A DNA stretch of 64,000 nt from Falsiroseomonas bella (lineage in GTDB: Bacteria > Pseudomonadota > Alphaproteobacteria > Acetobacterales > Acetobacteraceae). A program made the translations under genes and the position numbers. Shown here piece by piece: positions 34,657-41,948 of this stretch. The stretch covers positions 496,001 through 560,000 of the forward strand of contig NZ_QGNA01000004.1 in the NCBI RefSeq assembly GCF_003173615.1, in the 5' to 3' direction. The first letter of the stretch is position 1. Every line of letters starts with the position of its first letter. The notes beneath the pieces are model-generated. The model was not told where the DNA came from. It worked only from the letters and a program-made list of their open reading frames with translations, and did not search any database.

Positions 34657-35259
34657 ATGGAACAGGTGCCGATCTCGCAGACCGCGCTGCTGCTCTGCGA
34701 CCTGCAGAACGACTTCATCCATCCGGACGGCGCCTATGGCCGTGCGGGGCAGTCGGCGGCGTCCATCGCGGCGCTGCCGGCGCGGCTGAAGCCGCTGGCG
34801 GATGCGATGCGCGCGAAGGGCGGCTGGATCGCCTCCACCCATTTCACGCTGTTCACCGGCAAGGGCGGCGAGCCTTTCATCGACCCGCATCTGCGCACGC
34901 TGCGCCCCTTCCTGAAGAAGGGCGACTTCGTGATGGGAAGCTGGGGTCACCAGGTGGTGGAGGAACTCGCACCCTCCGACCTGCCCGTGGAAAAGGTGGG
35001 CTACGACGCCTTCTATGCCACGCGCCTGGAATGGATCCTGCGCAAGGTCGGCATCCGCAAGCTGCAGGTTGCCGGCATCGTGACGAATGGCGGCGTATCC
35101 TCCACCGTGCGCGGCGCGCATGTGCGCGAATTCCAGGTGACGGTGCTGGAGGATGGCTGCGCGGCCTTCACGCAGGAATTGCACGACACGGCCATCGCGG
35201 CGCTGCGGCCGGTGGCGGAGATCAGCACGGTCGCCGCGGAACTGGCGAAGCTGCGATGA
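34657..35259 (+). CDS. Isochorismatase-fold hydrolase lacking the cysteine nucleophile
   Basis: A 200-aa protein of the isochorismatase/cysteine-hydrolase superfamily. Asp15 in LLLCDLQNDF and Lys113 in EKVGYDAF, two members of the usual catalytic triad, are present. The third position, normally Cys in a T-N-x-C-V context, is Gly146 in IVTNGGVSST. Amidases such as RutB or nicotinamidase need that Cys, whereas isochorismatases (EntB, PhzD) carry Gly there and act on vinyl ethers with Asp and Lys. It lies one base after hyuA and overlaps the next gene (ATGA). Its position invites an N-carbamoyl amidase call, which the sequence does not support. Confidence 0.85.
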   Translation: MEQVPISQTALLLCDLQNDFIHPDGAYGRAGQSAASIAALPARLKPLADAMRAKGGWIASTHFTLFTGKGGEPFIDPHLRTLRPFLKKGDFVMGSWGHQVVEELAPSDLPVEKVGYDAFYATRLEWILRKVGIRKLQVAGIVTNGGVSSTVRGAHVREFQVTVLEDGCAAFTQELHDTAIAALRPVAEISTVAAELAKLR

Positions 35260-36662
35260 AGGCGGAGGTCGTCACCGAAACCGATCCGCGTTTCCAGACG
35301 GAGGTGCCCGTCGCCATCATCGGGGCGGGTGCCGCCGGGCTGGTGGCGGCGCTGTCCTGCAAGGCGGCCGGGGTCGAGCCGCTGGTGATCGAGCGCGATC
35401 CGGTGCCGCGCGGCTCCACCAGCCTCTCTGCCGGGCTGATCCCGGCGGCCGGCACGCGCTTCCAGCGCGAGCGCGGCATTGCCGACGACGTGGAAACCTT
35501 CGCGGCCGACATCCAGAAGAAGGCGCATGGCCAGGCCGATCCGGCGCTGGCCGCGCTGGTGGCGCGCAATGTCGCGCCGGCGATCGAATGGCTGGCGGAT
35601 GCGCATGCGCTGCCCTTCAGCGTGGTGCATGACTTCGACTATCCCGGCCACACGCATCGCCGCATGCATGGGCTTCCGAGCCGCAGCGGCGCGGAACTCG
35701 TGGACCGGCTGCGCCAGGCGGCGGAAGAGGCGGAGATCCCGCTGCTGACCGAAGCGCGCGTCACCACGCTGATCCGCGACGCGTCCGGCGCGATCCGCGG
35801 CCTCGTCGCGGAGCGCCCCGATGGCAGCGCGGAGCGGGTCGGCGCGCGCGCCGTGGTGCTCGCCTGCTGCGGCTATGCGGGGAACAAGGCGCTCGTCCGC
35901 AAGTACATCCCGGACCTCGCGGAGGCGATCTATTTCGGCCATCCCGGCAATGAGGGCGAAGCGGTGCTGTGGGGCGAACAGCTCGGCGCCGATCTGCGCG
36001 ACATGACGGGGCATCAGGGCCACGGCTCGGTCGCGCATCCGCAGGGCATCCTGGTGTCCTGGGCCGTCATCATGGAAGGTGGCTTCCAGGTGAATCTCTT
36101 GGGCAAGCGCTTCTGGAACGAGAGTAGCGGCTATTCGGAAGCCGCAGTCGCGGTGCTGAAGCAGCCGGACGGCATTGCGTGGGATATCTTTGACCTGCGC
36201 ATCGCCGGCATCGCGCGGCAATTCGAGGATTTCCGGAACGCCGAGGAGCAGGGGGCGGTGCTGACCGCCGACAGCATCGAGGCGCTGGCCGCGAAGGCGA
36301 AGCTGCCCGCGGATGCGCTGCGCGCCAGCTTCGACGAAGTGGAATCGCACAAGCGTGCCAGCACGCCCGACGTCTTCGGGCGCGACTGGTCGCGTGGCGC
36401 GGCGCTCGCTGCGCCCTTCTGCGCAGTGCGCGTGACGGGCACGCTGTTCCACAGCCAGGGCGGGCTGGCCATCGACGATGCCGCGCGCGTGCGGCTTGCC
36501 GGCGGCGCAACCATCCCGAATCTCTTTGCCGCGGGTGGCGCAGCCTGCGGCGTCAGCGGGCCGGAGGCGTCGGGCTACCTGTCCGGCAACGGGCTTCTCA
36601 CGGCGGTGGCGCTGGGGCGCATCGCGGGGCTGAACGCGGCGTCGGTCGCGCAGGCGGAGTAG
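35256..36662 (+). CDS. FAD_binding_2 family flavoprotein (fumarate reductase/ketosteroid dehydrogenase-like)
   Basis: A 468-aa cytoplasmic flavoprotein. The FAD fold is VAIIGAGAAGLVAALSCKAAG near residue 20 (GAGAAG), followed by the second Glu of IERDP. The capping-domain region contains HTHRRMHGLPSRSGAELVDR, and the C-terminus has the FAD-closing GGLAIDDAARV and AAGGAACGVSGPEASGYLSG. This is the architecture of succinate/fumarate and 3-ketosteroid dehydrogenases; the physiological substrate is unknown. It is coupled to the isochorismatase-fold gene (ATGA) and ends four bases before the hydroxylase gene. Confidence 0.88.
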   Translation: MKAEVVTETDPRFQTEVPVAIIGAGAAGLVAALSCKAAGVEPLVIERDPVPRGSTSLSAGLIPAAGTRFQRERGIADDVETFAADIQKKAHGQADPALAALVARNVAPAIEWLADAHALPFSVVHDFDYPGHTHRRMHGLPSRSGAELVDRLRQAAEEAEIPLLTEARVTTLIRDASGAIRGLVAERPDGSAERVGARAVVLACCGYAGNKALVRKYIPDLAEAIYFGHPGNEGEAVLWGEQLGADLRDMTGHQGHGSVAHPQGILVSWAVIMEGGFQVNLLGKRFWNESSGYSEAAVAVLKQPDGIAWDIFDLRIAGIARQFEDFRNAEEQGAVLTADSIEALAAKAKLPADALRASFDEVESHKRASTPDVFGRDWSRGAALAAPFCAVRVTGTLFHSQGGLAIDDAARVRLAGGATIPNLFAAGGAACGVSGPEASGYLSGNGLLTAVALGRIAGLNAASVAQAE

Positions 36663-36666
36663 GACC

Positions 36667-38988
36667 ATGGACGACAAGTTCGGCATCGGGCAGCCCGTGC
36701 GGCGGAAGGAGGATGTGCGCTTCCTCACCGGCAAGGGCCGCTACACCGATGACATAGACATGCCGGGCCAGGCGCACCTGGCGATCCTGCGCTCGCCGCA
36801 CGCGCATGCGCGCATCGTCTCCATGGACACCACCGCCGCGAAGGCGGCGCCCGGCGTCATTGCCGTGCTCACCGGGCACGATGCGGATGCGGATGGCATC
36901 GGCCTGTTCCCGGTGCAGATCGAGGTGCCGGCGCGCGCCGGCACGCCGCCGCTCTACTGCCCGCCGCGGCGCATCCTGCAGACCGACGCCGTGCGCTTCG
37001 TCGGCGATCCCGTGGTCGCCGTCGTCGCCGAAACCCGAAGCCAGGCCGAGGACGCACTCGAACTGGTCGAGATCGAATACGAGATGCTGCCGGCCGCGAC
37101 CGACACCGGCAGCGCGCTCGATCCCGCGACGCCGGTGATCTGGCCGGAGCGCGGTTCCAACCTCTGTGTCGAATGGTCGAATGGCCGCGAGGAGCAAGCG
37201 GACGCCGCCTTCGCTGCCGCGGCGCATGTCGCGAAGGTCCGCCTGGTGCAGAACCGCGTGGTCGGCAACCCGATGGAGCCGCGCGTCGCCATCGGCGTCT
37301 GGAACGCCGAGAAGGAACGCTACGAACTCACCAGCCCCACCCAGGGCATGTTCCGCGTGCGCGACCCGATGGCACGCGACATCCTGAAGGTGCCGGCGGA
37401 CAAGCTGCGCGTGATGTCGCCCGACACCGGCGGCGGCTTCGGCCTGCGCAGCAAGTGTTTCCCTGAGTCCGCCATGGTGCTGTGGGCGGCGAAGAAGCTG
37501 GGCCGGCCGGTGAAGTGGCGCTCGGGCCGCTCGGAAACCTTCGTCTGCGATCCGCATGGCCGCGACCATGTCACGGAAGCGGAGATGCCCTTCGACGCCA
37601 ACGGCAAGGCGCTCGGCCTGCGTGTGCGCACCACGGCGGCGATGGGCGCCTATCTCTGCGATTTCGGCCCGCGCATCCCGACCATCGCCGGCGCGCGCAT
37701 CGCCGGCACGGTGTACGACCTGCAGGCGGTCAACATGCGGGTGAAGTGCGTGTTCACCAACACCGTGCCGACCGACGCCTATCGCGGCGCCGGGCGGCCG
37801 GAGATCGCCTATACCATCGAGCGCCTGCTCGATCTTGGCGCGGCGCATTTCGGCGTGACGAAGGACGAGATCCGCCGCCGGAACTACATCCGGCCGGACC
37901 AGATCCCCTACACCAACTGCGTCGGCAACGTGCTCGACAGCGGCGATTTCGGCGGCACGCAGCAGAAGGCGCTCGACCTCGCCGACTGGGCCGGCTTCGC
38001 GCGGCGCCGCGCCGAATCGCGCTCGCGGGGCAAGCTGCGCGGCATTGGCATCGGCTATTTCGTGGAGGCCTCGGGCGGCGCGCCGACTGAATGGGCGCGC
38101 GTGGCGATGACGGAGGACGGCAAGGCGCGGCTGCATGTCGGCACCTTCAGCCATGGCCAGGGGCACGAGACCGCCTTCGCGCAGATCGTCCATTCCCGCC
38201 TCGGCATCCCCTTCGAGGATGTGGTGCTGGTGCAGGGCGACACCGACGTGATCGAGACGGGCGGCGGCACGGGCGGAAGCCGGTCCTCCCAGATGGGGGG
38301 CGTCGCGACGCTGCGCGCCTCCAACGCCGTGCTCGACAAGGCGAAGCGCATCGCGGCCCACATGCTGGAAGCGTCGGTCGCGGATGTGGAGTTGGACGGC
38401 GCCCGCTTCCGCGTGGCTGGCACCGACCTTGCCGTGACGTGGCCGCAGGTGATCGCCCTCGCCAACGATCGGAAAAGACTGCCGGAGGGCGAGACGCCCG
38501 GCCTCGACGAGAAGGTGCTCTACAAGCGCGACACGGAGTGCAACTTCCCCAATGGCTGCCACGTGGCCGAGGTGGAGATCGATCCCGAGACGGGCGTGCT
38601 GGAGGTGGTGCGCTACGCCGCCGTGGACGATGTGGGGAATGTGATCAACCCGATGCTGGTCCACGGCCAGTCGCATGGCGGCATCGCGCAGGGCCTCGGG
38701 CAGGCGGTGCTGGAGGAAGCGCGCTACGACGCCGAGAGCGGGCAGTTCGTGAGCGCGACCTTCATGGACTACGCCATGCCGCGCGCGTCCGACCTGCCGG
38801 ACCTCGCCATTGACTTCAACGTAGTGCCGACGCCGGTGAACGAGCTCGGCGTGAAGGGCGCGGGGGAGGGCGGGGCCTGCGGCGCGCCTCCGGCCATCGT
38901 CAGCGCGGCCTGTGATGCGCTGGGTGTCGCGCATCTCGACATGCCCCTGACGCCGGAGAAGATCTGGCGCACGCTGCGGGCGGCCTGA
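36667..38988 (+). CDS. Xanthine dehydrogenase-family molybdopterin-binding subunit (lone large subunit)
   Basis: A 773-aa molybdenum hydroxylase large subunit, which hydroxylates N-heterocycles or aldehydes with water-derived oxygen. Seen: an N-terminal GQPVRRKEDVRFLTGKGRY, the a/b hammerhead domain, PDTGGGFGLRSK, the active-site loop AYRGAGR at 371-377 (form II; CO dehydrogenase form I would read AYRCSFR) and the catalytic base Glu734 in GVKGAGEGG. The normal partners, a 2Fe-2S subunit and an FAD subunit, are not encoded in this window. It is the last gene of the operon, followed by a perfect hairpin beginning within its last codons. Confidence 0.92.
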   Translation: MDDKFGIGQPVRRKEDVRFLTGKGRYTDDIDMPGQAHLAILRSPHAHARIVSMDTTAAKAAPGVIAVLTGHDADADGIGLFPVQIEVPARAGTPPLYCPPRRILQTDAVRFVGDPVVAVVAETRSQAEDALELVEIEYEMLPAATDTGSALDPATPVIWPERGSNLCVEWSNGREEQADAAFAAAAHVAKVRLVQNRVVGNPMEPRVAIGVWNAEKERYELTSPTQGMFRVRDPMARDILKVPADKLRVMSPDTGGGFGLRSKCFPESAMVLWAAKKLGRPVKWRSGRSETFVCDPHGRDHVTEAEMPFDANGKALGLRVRTTAAMGAYLCDFGPRIPTIAGARIAGTVYDLQAVNMRVKCVFTNTVPTDAYRGAGRPEIAYTIERLLDLGAAHFGVTKDEIRRRNYIRPDQIPYTNCVGNVLDSGDFGGTQQKALDLADWAGFARRRAESRSRGKLRGIGIGYFVEASGGAPTEWARVAMTEDGKARLHVGTFSHGQGHETAFAQIVHSRLGIPFEDVVLVQGDTDVIETGGGTGGSRSSQMGGVATLRASNAVLDKAKRIAAHMLEASVADVELDGARFRVAGTDLAVTWPQVIALANDRKRLPEGETPGLDEKVLYKRDTECNFPNGCHVAEVEIDPETGVLEVVRYAAVDDVGNVINPMLVHGQSHGGIAQGLGQAVLEEARYDAESGQFVSATFMDYAMPRASDLPDLAIDFNVVPTPVNELGVKGAGEGGACGAPPAIVSAACDALGVAHLDMPLTPEKIWRTLRAA

Positions 38989-39008
38989 CGCCGCCGGGCG
39001 GCGTCAGG
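38984..39008 (+). terminator. Operon-end hairpin overlapping the hydroxylase stop
   Basis: A perfect 11-bp stem CCTGACGCCGC/GCGGCGTCAGG with a 3-base loop includes the TGA stop at 38986-38988. It is the likely 3' end of the iorA-to-hydroxylase transcript. Confidence 0.6.
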
Positions 39009-39035
39009 CGCGCTGGCTGAAATGGCCGACCGGTC

Positions 39036-39054
39036 CGGCCCGCAAGGCGGGCCG
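39036..39054. terminator. Second hairpin in the convergent gap
   Basis: A perfect 8-bp stem CGGCCCGC/GCGGGCCG with loop AAG, and a smaller 5-bp stem (39063-39076) beyond it. Together with the hairpin at 38984 they fill the 117-bp convergent gap, and probably serve the fasciclin gene on the minus strand as well. Confidence 0.45.
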
Positions 39055-39105
39055 AACGGCCGCCGCGGCCTGTGCCGCGCCGGCGATTGAGGCGCCAGGA
39101 ACTAA

Positions 39106-39693
39106 TCAGGCCCCCGGCGAAGCCGGCAGGATCGGGGCCGAGGTGACGTGGAAGACGCCGTCGCTGGCCAGGATGTCGCCGCGCGTGATCGCGATCACCG
39201 GGCGGCCGGGCACCGGCGGCACGCCATCGCGCACGATCGTCGCGGTGCGCGGCCCGGTCTGGTTCACCTGCAGACGGCCGCGGTCCCAGGTGACCACACG
39301 GCCCTGGCGCGCCTGGATGTCGCCCAGGCGCAGCAGGCCGAAGGCGGCGTTGGCGTTGACCAGCGTCGCCAGGCGGGCGCGTTGCGCGTCGTTCGGCGAG
39401 GAGGGCGGGCTGTCCAGCAGGGCCCGCAGGTCGGCCGGCAGGCCGTTGAGCGCGTCGTTGGTCGGCACGAACAGGGTCGCGGCGCCGTTCTGCCGGCCGA
39501 TGCGCGAGGCGAGCCCGCTGGCGGTCAGCGCGTTGACGAAGCGGCTATGCTCCGGCTTGTCGCGTAGCAGGGTCAGCAGGTCGATGCTGCCATTCTCCGG
39601 CAGCGGGCCACGTGCGGCCTGGCAGCCTGCAAGGAGCAGGAGGCCGCCCGCGCCCAGGGCGAACCGACGCGTCATCGGATGAGGCGAATCCAC
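39106..39693 (-). CDS. Fasciclin domain lipoprotein
   Basis: A 195-aa secreted protein with a lipoprotein signal (MTRRFALGAGGLLLLAGC, lipobox LLAG-Cys) and one FAS1 (fasciclin/beta-Ig-H3) domain. The domain shows SIDLLTLLRDKPEHSRFVNAL (quoted part: LLRDKPEHSRFVNAL), TLFVPTNDALNGLPADL as the H1-like motif, and VNANAAFGLLRLGDIQ. FAS1 domains mediate adhesion or protein contacts at the cell surface. The GTG at 39693 has a GGAAGGA ribosome site; the internal ATG at 39675 has none but would leave the signal intact. A twin-arginine pair precedes the hydrophobic core. Confidence 0.85.
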   Translation of the reverse strand: MDSPHPMTRRFALGAGGLLLLAGCQAARGPLPENGSIDLLTLLRDKPEHSRFVNALTASGLASRIGRQNGAATLFVPTNDALNGLPADLRALLDSPPSSPNDAQRARLATLVNANAAFGLLRLGDIQARQGRVVTWDRGRLQVNQTGPRTATIVRDGVPPVPGRPVIAITRGDILASDGVFHVTSAPILPASPGA

Positions 39694-39815
39694 GGGCAGG
39701 TCCTTCCGGTCAGGCGCCGGCGGGCTTGTGTTGCGTGCCGGCGGAATGGCGCAGGTGGTAGCGGGCGCGCGGCACGGCGTCCAGGGCTCGCCAGCCGCCG
39801 CTCGGCCGGCGGGGC

Positions 39816-40217
39816 TCAGGCTAGGTCGAGCACCACGACAACGCGGTTCCGCCCGCCCTCCCGTGCATAGGACAGGCTGCGCGAAAGCCGTCGGGACAGG
39901 TGCACGCCCAAGCCCCCGATCCGCCGCGACTCGAGCGGCAGGTCGGTGTCCGGGACCGGCAGGGACAGCGGGTCGAAGGGCCGACCGTCATCCTCGACCA
40001 CCAGCCGGACCGCATCGCCCTGCCGTGCGATGGCGACCGAGAGCGCGGCCGCTCCATCGGCGCCCTGCGCTCCATGCGACGCGACGTTCACCGCAAGCTC
40101 CTCGACCACAAGGGCAAGCCGATAGGCGGCCTCGGGAGCGAGGCCGGCCGTAGCCGACCACGACTCCACGGCGTCGAGCAGCGGCGCCAGCGCGTCCTTG
40201 CGCGGGACGACGCTCAT
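39816..40217 (-). CDS. RsbW-like HATPase (anti-sigma factor-type ATP-binding protein)
   Basis: A 133-aa single-domain GHKL ATPase like the serine kinases/anti-sigma factors RsbW and SpoIIAB. The N-box is VVEELAVNVASHG with Asn44, the G1 box is VEDDGRPFDP at about 74-83, and the G2 box is IGGLGVHLSRRL at 100-111. A GTG at 40256 would add 13 residues, but the ATG at 40217 begins at the domain edge. No cognate sigma factor, STAS antagonist or PP2C phosphatase is adjacent, so its partner lies elsewhere. It is divergent from rraA. Confidence 0.85.
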   Translation of the reverse strand: MSVVPRKDALAPLLDAVESWSATAGLAPEAAYRLALVVEELAVNVASHGAQGADGAAALSVAIARQGDAVRLVVEDDGRPFDPLSLPVPDTDLPLESRRIGGLGVHLSRRLSRSLSYAREGGRNRVVVVLDLA

Positions 40218-40311
40218 CCTCAGCGGGTCCGACGGCACGGCGGTTCCATCCTGCACCAGTTGGGAACGATACCGGAGGCGGGCGCGCCTGTCGCCTCCCG
40301 GTTGCGGTCGT

Positions 40312-40340
40312 TTGACGGGCGGGACCCGCCGGCCGATGCT
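40312..40340 (+). promoter_or_regulatory. Candidate promoter of the RraA-family gene with an operator-like spacer
   Basis: TTGACG (40312-40317), a 17-base spacer and GATGCT (40335-40340). The spacer contains the perfect inverted repeat GGCGGG-A-CCCGCC (40318-40330), a position where a bound regulator would block RNA polymerase. Confidence 0.4.
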
Positions 40341-40369
40341 GCCGCCGCGACAAAGGGGGAAGCGCCGCC

Positions 40370-41077
40370 ATGGCCGAGCATCCGTTCACGCGCGAGGATC
40401 TGGAGCTGCTGCGCCAGTGGGACACGCCGACGATCTGCAACGCGCTGGAATTCGTGGCGCCGCAGCGCCGCGGGTACGGCTTCACCGTGCGTCCCATGGT
40501 CTGCGCCGATCCGAAGCTGCCGCCGATCTGTGGTCTGGCGCGCACCGGCACGATCCGCGCCGCCGCCCCCTCCGGCCGGCCGAAGGAGCAGGACAAGGCG
40601 GTGCGCATCGGCTGGTACGAATATGTCGCCCGCGCCTCCCTGCCGACGGTGGTGGTGCTGCAGGACCTGGACGACACGCCGGGCGTCGGCGCCTTCTGGG
40701 GCGAGGTGCATTCGGCGGTCCACAAGGCGCTGGGTGCGCAGGGCGGCGTGACCAACGGCTCGATCCGCGACCTCGACATGCTGGCGCCGGGCTTCCAACT
40801 GATCGCCGGCGTGGTGAACCCGAGCCACGCCTATGTCCACATGGTCGCCTATGGGCAGGAGGTCAGCGTCCACGGGATGCATGTGGCGCATGAGGACGTG
40901 ATCCACGCGGACCGGCACGGCGCGGTGGTGATCCCGCATGACTGCGTGCGGAAGCTGCCGGCCGCGATCGAGCTCGGCGCGCGGAAGGAGAAGGTGATCC
41001 TCGACGTCTGCCGCGACCCGGACTTTTCGGTGGCGAAGCTGCGCGAGGCCATCGGGCGGATGGACGAGATCCATTGA
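40370..41077 (+). CDS. RraA family protein (4-hydroxy-4-methyl-2-oxoglutarate aldolase-like)
   Basis: A 235-aa RraA-fold protein. Family members are either regulators of RNase E or divalent-metal aldolases/decarboxylases such as HMG/CHA aldolase. The active-site signature NGSIRDLD places Arg133 and Asp134 where the aldolases have their catalytic and metal-binding pair, so an enzyme is favoured over a pure RNase E inhibitor. The substrate would be a 2-oxo-4-hydroxy acid or a similar small acid. A GGGGGA ribosome site precedes the ATG. The stop overlaps the TTG start of the next gene (TTGA), giving a three-gene operon with a small secreted protein and a thioesterase. Confidence 0.86.
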   Translation: MAEHPFTREDLELLRQWDTPTICNALEFVAPQRRGYGFTVRPMVCADPKLPPICGLARTGTIRAAAPSGRPKEQDKAVRIGWYEYVARASLPTVVVLQDLDDTPGVGAFWGEVHSAVHKALGAQGGVTNGSIRDLDMLAPGFQLIAGVVNPSHAYVHMVAYGQEVSVHGMHVAHEDVIHADRHGAVVIPHDCVRKLPAAIELGARKEKVILDVCRDPDFSVAKLREAIGRMDEIH

Positions 41078-41487
41078 GGCAGGCCGCGGCGGCCTTGCTG
41101 CTCGCGACGCTGCCGGCCGGGGGACCGCTTGCGCAGGGTTCGGTGGCGCAAGGACCGCCCTGGACGGAGCGACTGGTGGAACTGGCGCCGGCGATGCGCG
41201 CCTGCCTGGAAGGCCAGCCGCCGGAGGCGATGGTTGTGCTCGCCTGGCCCATGAACCGCGGCCTCGCCATGTCGCGCCTGCTGCTGCCGGGTGGCGCGCG
41301 GCAGGATTGCGTGGCGGATCTCGGCACCGGCCGCGTCGAGCGGCGCGATCCGGTCGCGCCTGATCAGCGCATGCCGGGCGAGGGGATCCAGTCCTTCATG
41401 CTGGACCGGCGCTGCGTGGATGCGCGCCGGATCGAGGATTCTGCGGGAAAGGTGCTGGGATGGCTGGCCTACCCGGCCTGCGGATGA
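41074..41487 (+). CDS. Small secreted hypothetical protein
   Basis: A 137-aa protein with a short signal peptide (AAAALLLATLPAGGPLAQG). I recognise no family. The mature part has four cysteines (in MRACLEG, RQDCVAD, RRCVDAR and the terminal YPACG), enough for two disulfides in the periplasm, and ends with GKVLGWLAYPACG. The TTG start at 41074 overlaps the RraA stop (TTGA), and the stop overlaps the ATG of the thioesterase gene, so it is embedded in a coupled operon. That coupling is the main argument for it being real. Confidence 0.68.
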   Translation: MRQAAAALLLATLPAGGPLAQGSVAQGPPWTERLVELAPAMRACLEGQPPEAMVVLAWPMNRGLAMSRLLLPGGARQDCVADLGTGRVERRDPVAPDQRMPGEGIQSFMLDRRCVDARRIEDSAGKVLGWLAYPACG

Positions 41488-41948
41488 GCGGGATGCGGCG
41501 CGAGAGCTTCGTCCGCGTGAAGCCCGAATGGGTGGACCACTACGGCCACATGAATCTCGCCTACTACCTGGTGGCCTTCGACCTCGCGACGGATGCGGTG
41601 TGGCCCGCGCTGAACCTCGGCGAGGGGTTCCGGGCGCGCGGCCTCGGCACCTTCGCGGTGGAATCCTGGCAGGCCTATCGGCGCGAGGTGCTGCTGGACA
41701 TGCCGCTGGCGGCGGAGAGCGAGGTGCTGGCCTTTGACGCGAAGCGCCTGCTCGTCGCGCACCGCCTCTACCACGCCGAGGAAGGCTGGCTCTCCGCGGA
41801 GAACGAGGTTCTCTTTCTTTGCGTGGACCTCGGCACGCGCCGCGTCGCGTCCTGGCCGGCGGACGTCCTGGCGCGCTTCGCCGCGGCGAAGGTGGAGAGG
41901 GCGCCGCAGCGGCTGGCGCTGAAGCGCGGCGCGCTCAACGCTCCTTGA
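41484..41948 (+). CDS. Hotdog-fold thioesterase family protein
   Basis: A 154-aa protein of the 4HBT/YbgC-like thioesterase family, which cleaves acyl-CoA thioesters. The catalytic region is VDHYGHMNLAYYLVAFDLA, with the Asp, His and Met-Asn of the D-x2-GHxN motif, followed by the strand VESWQAYRREVLLDMPL and the C-terminal RVASWPADVLARF. The ATG at 41484 overlaps the upstream stop (ATGA); a start at 41460 is possible but less likely. Its last 14 bp overlap the 3' end of the opposite-strand ABC permease gene. Confidence 0.82.
   Translation: MSGMRRESFVRVKPEWVDHYGHMNLAYYLVAFDLATDAVWPALNLGEGFRARGLGTFAVESWQAYRREVLLDMPLAAESEVLAFDAKRLLVAHRLYHAEEGWLSAENEVLFLCVDLGTRRVASWPADVLARFAAAKVERAPQRLALKRGALNAP

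Noticed and set aside
34657-35259. Nicotinamidase, biuret hydrolase or N-carbamoyl amidase
   Set aside because: The required cysteine is a glycine (residue 146).
36667-38988. Aerobic CO dehydrogenase large subunit (CoxL form I)
   Set aside because: The active-site loop is AYRGAGR, not AYRCSFR, and no CoxM or CoxS genes are present.
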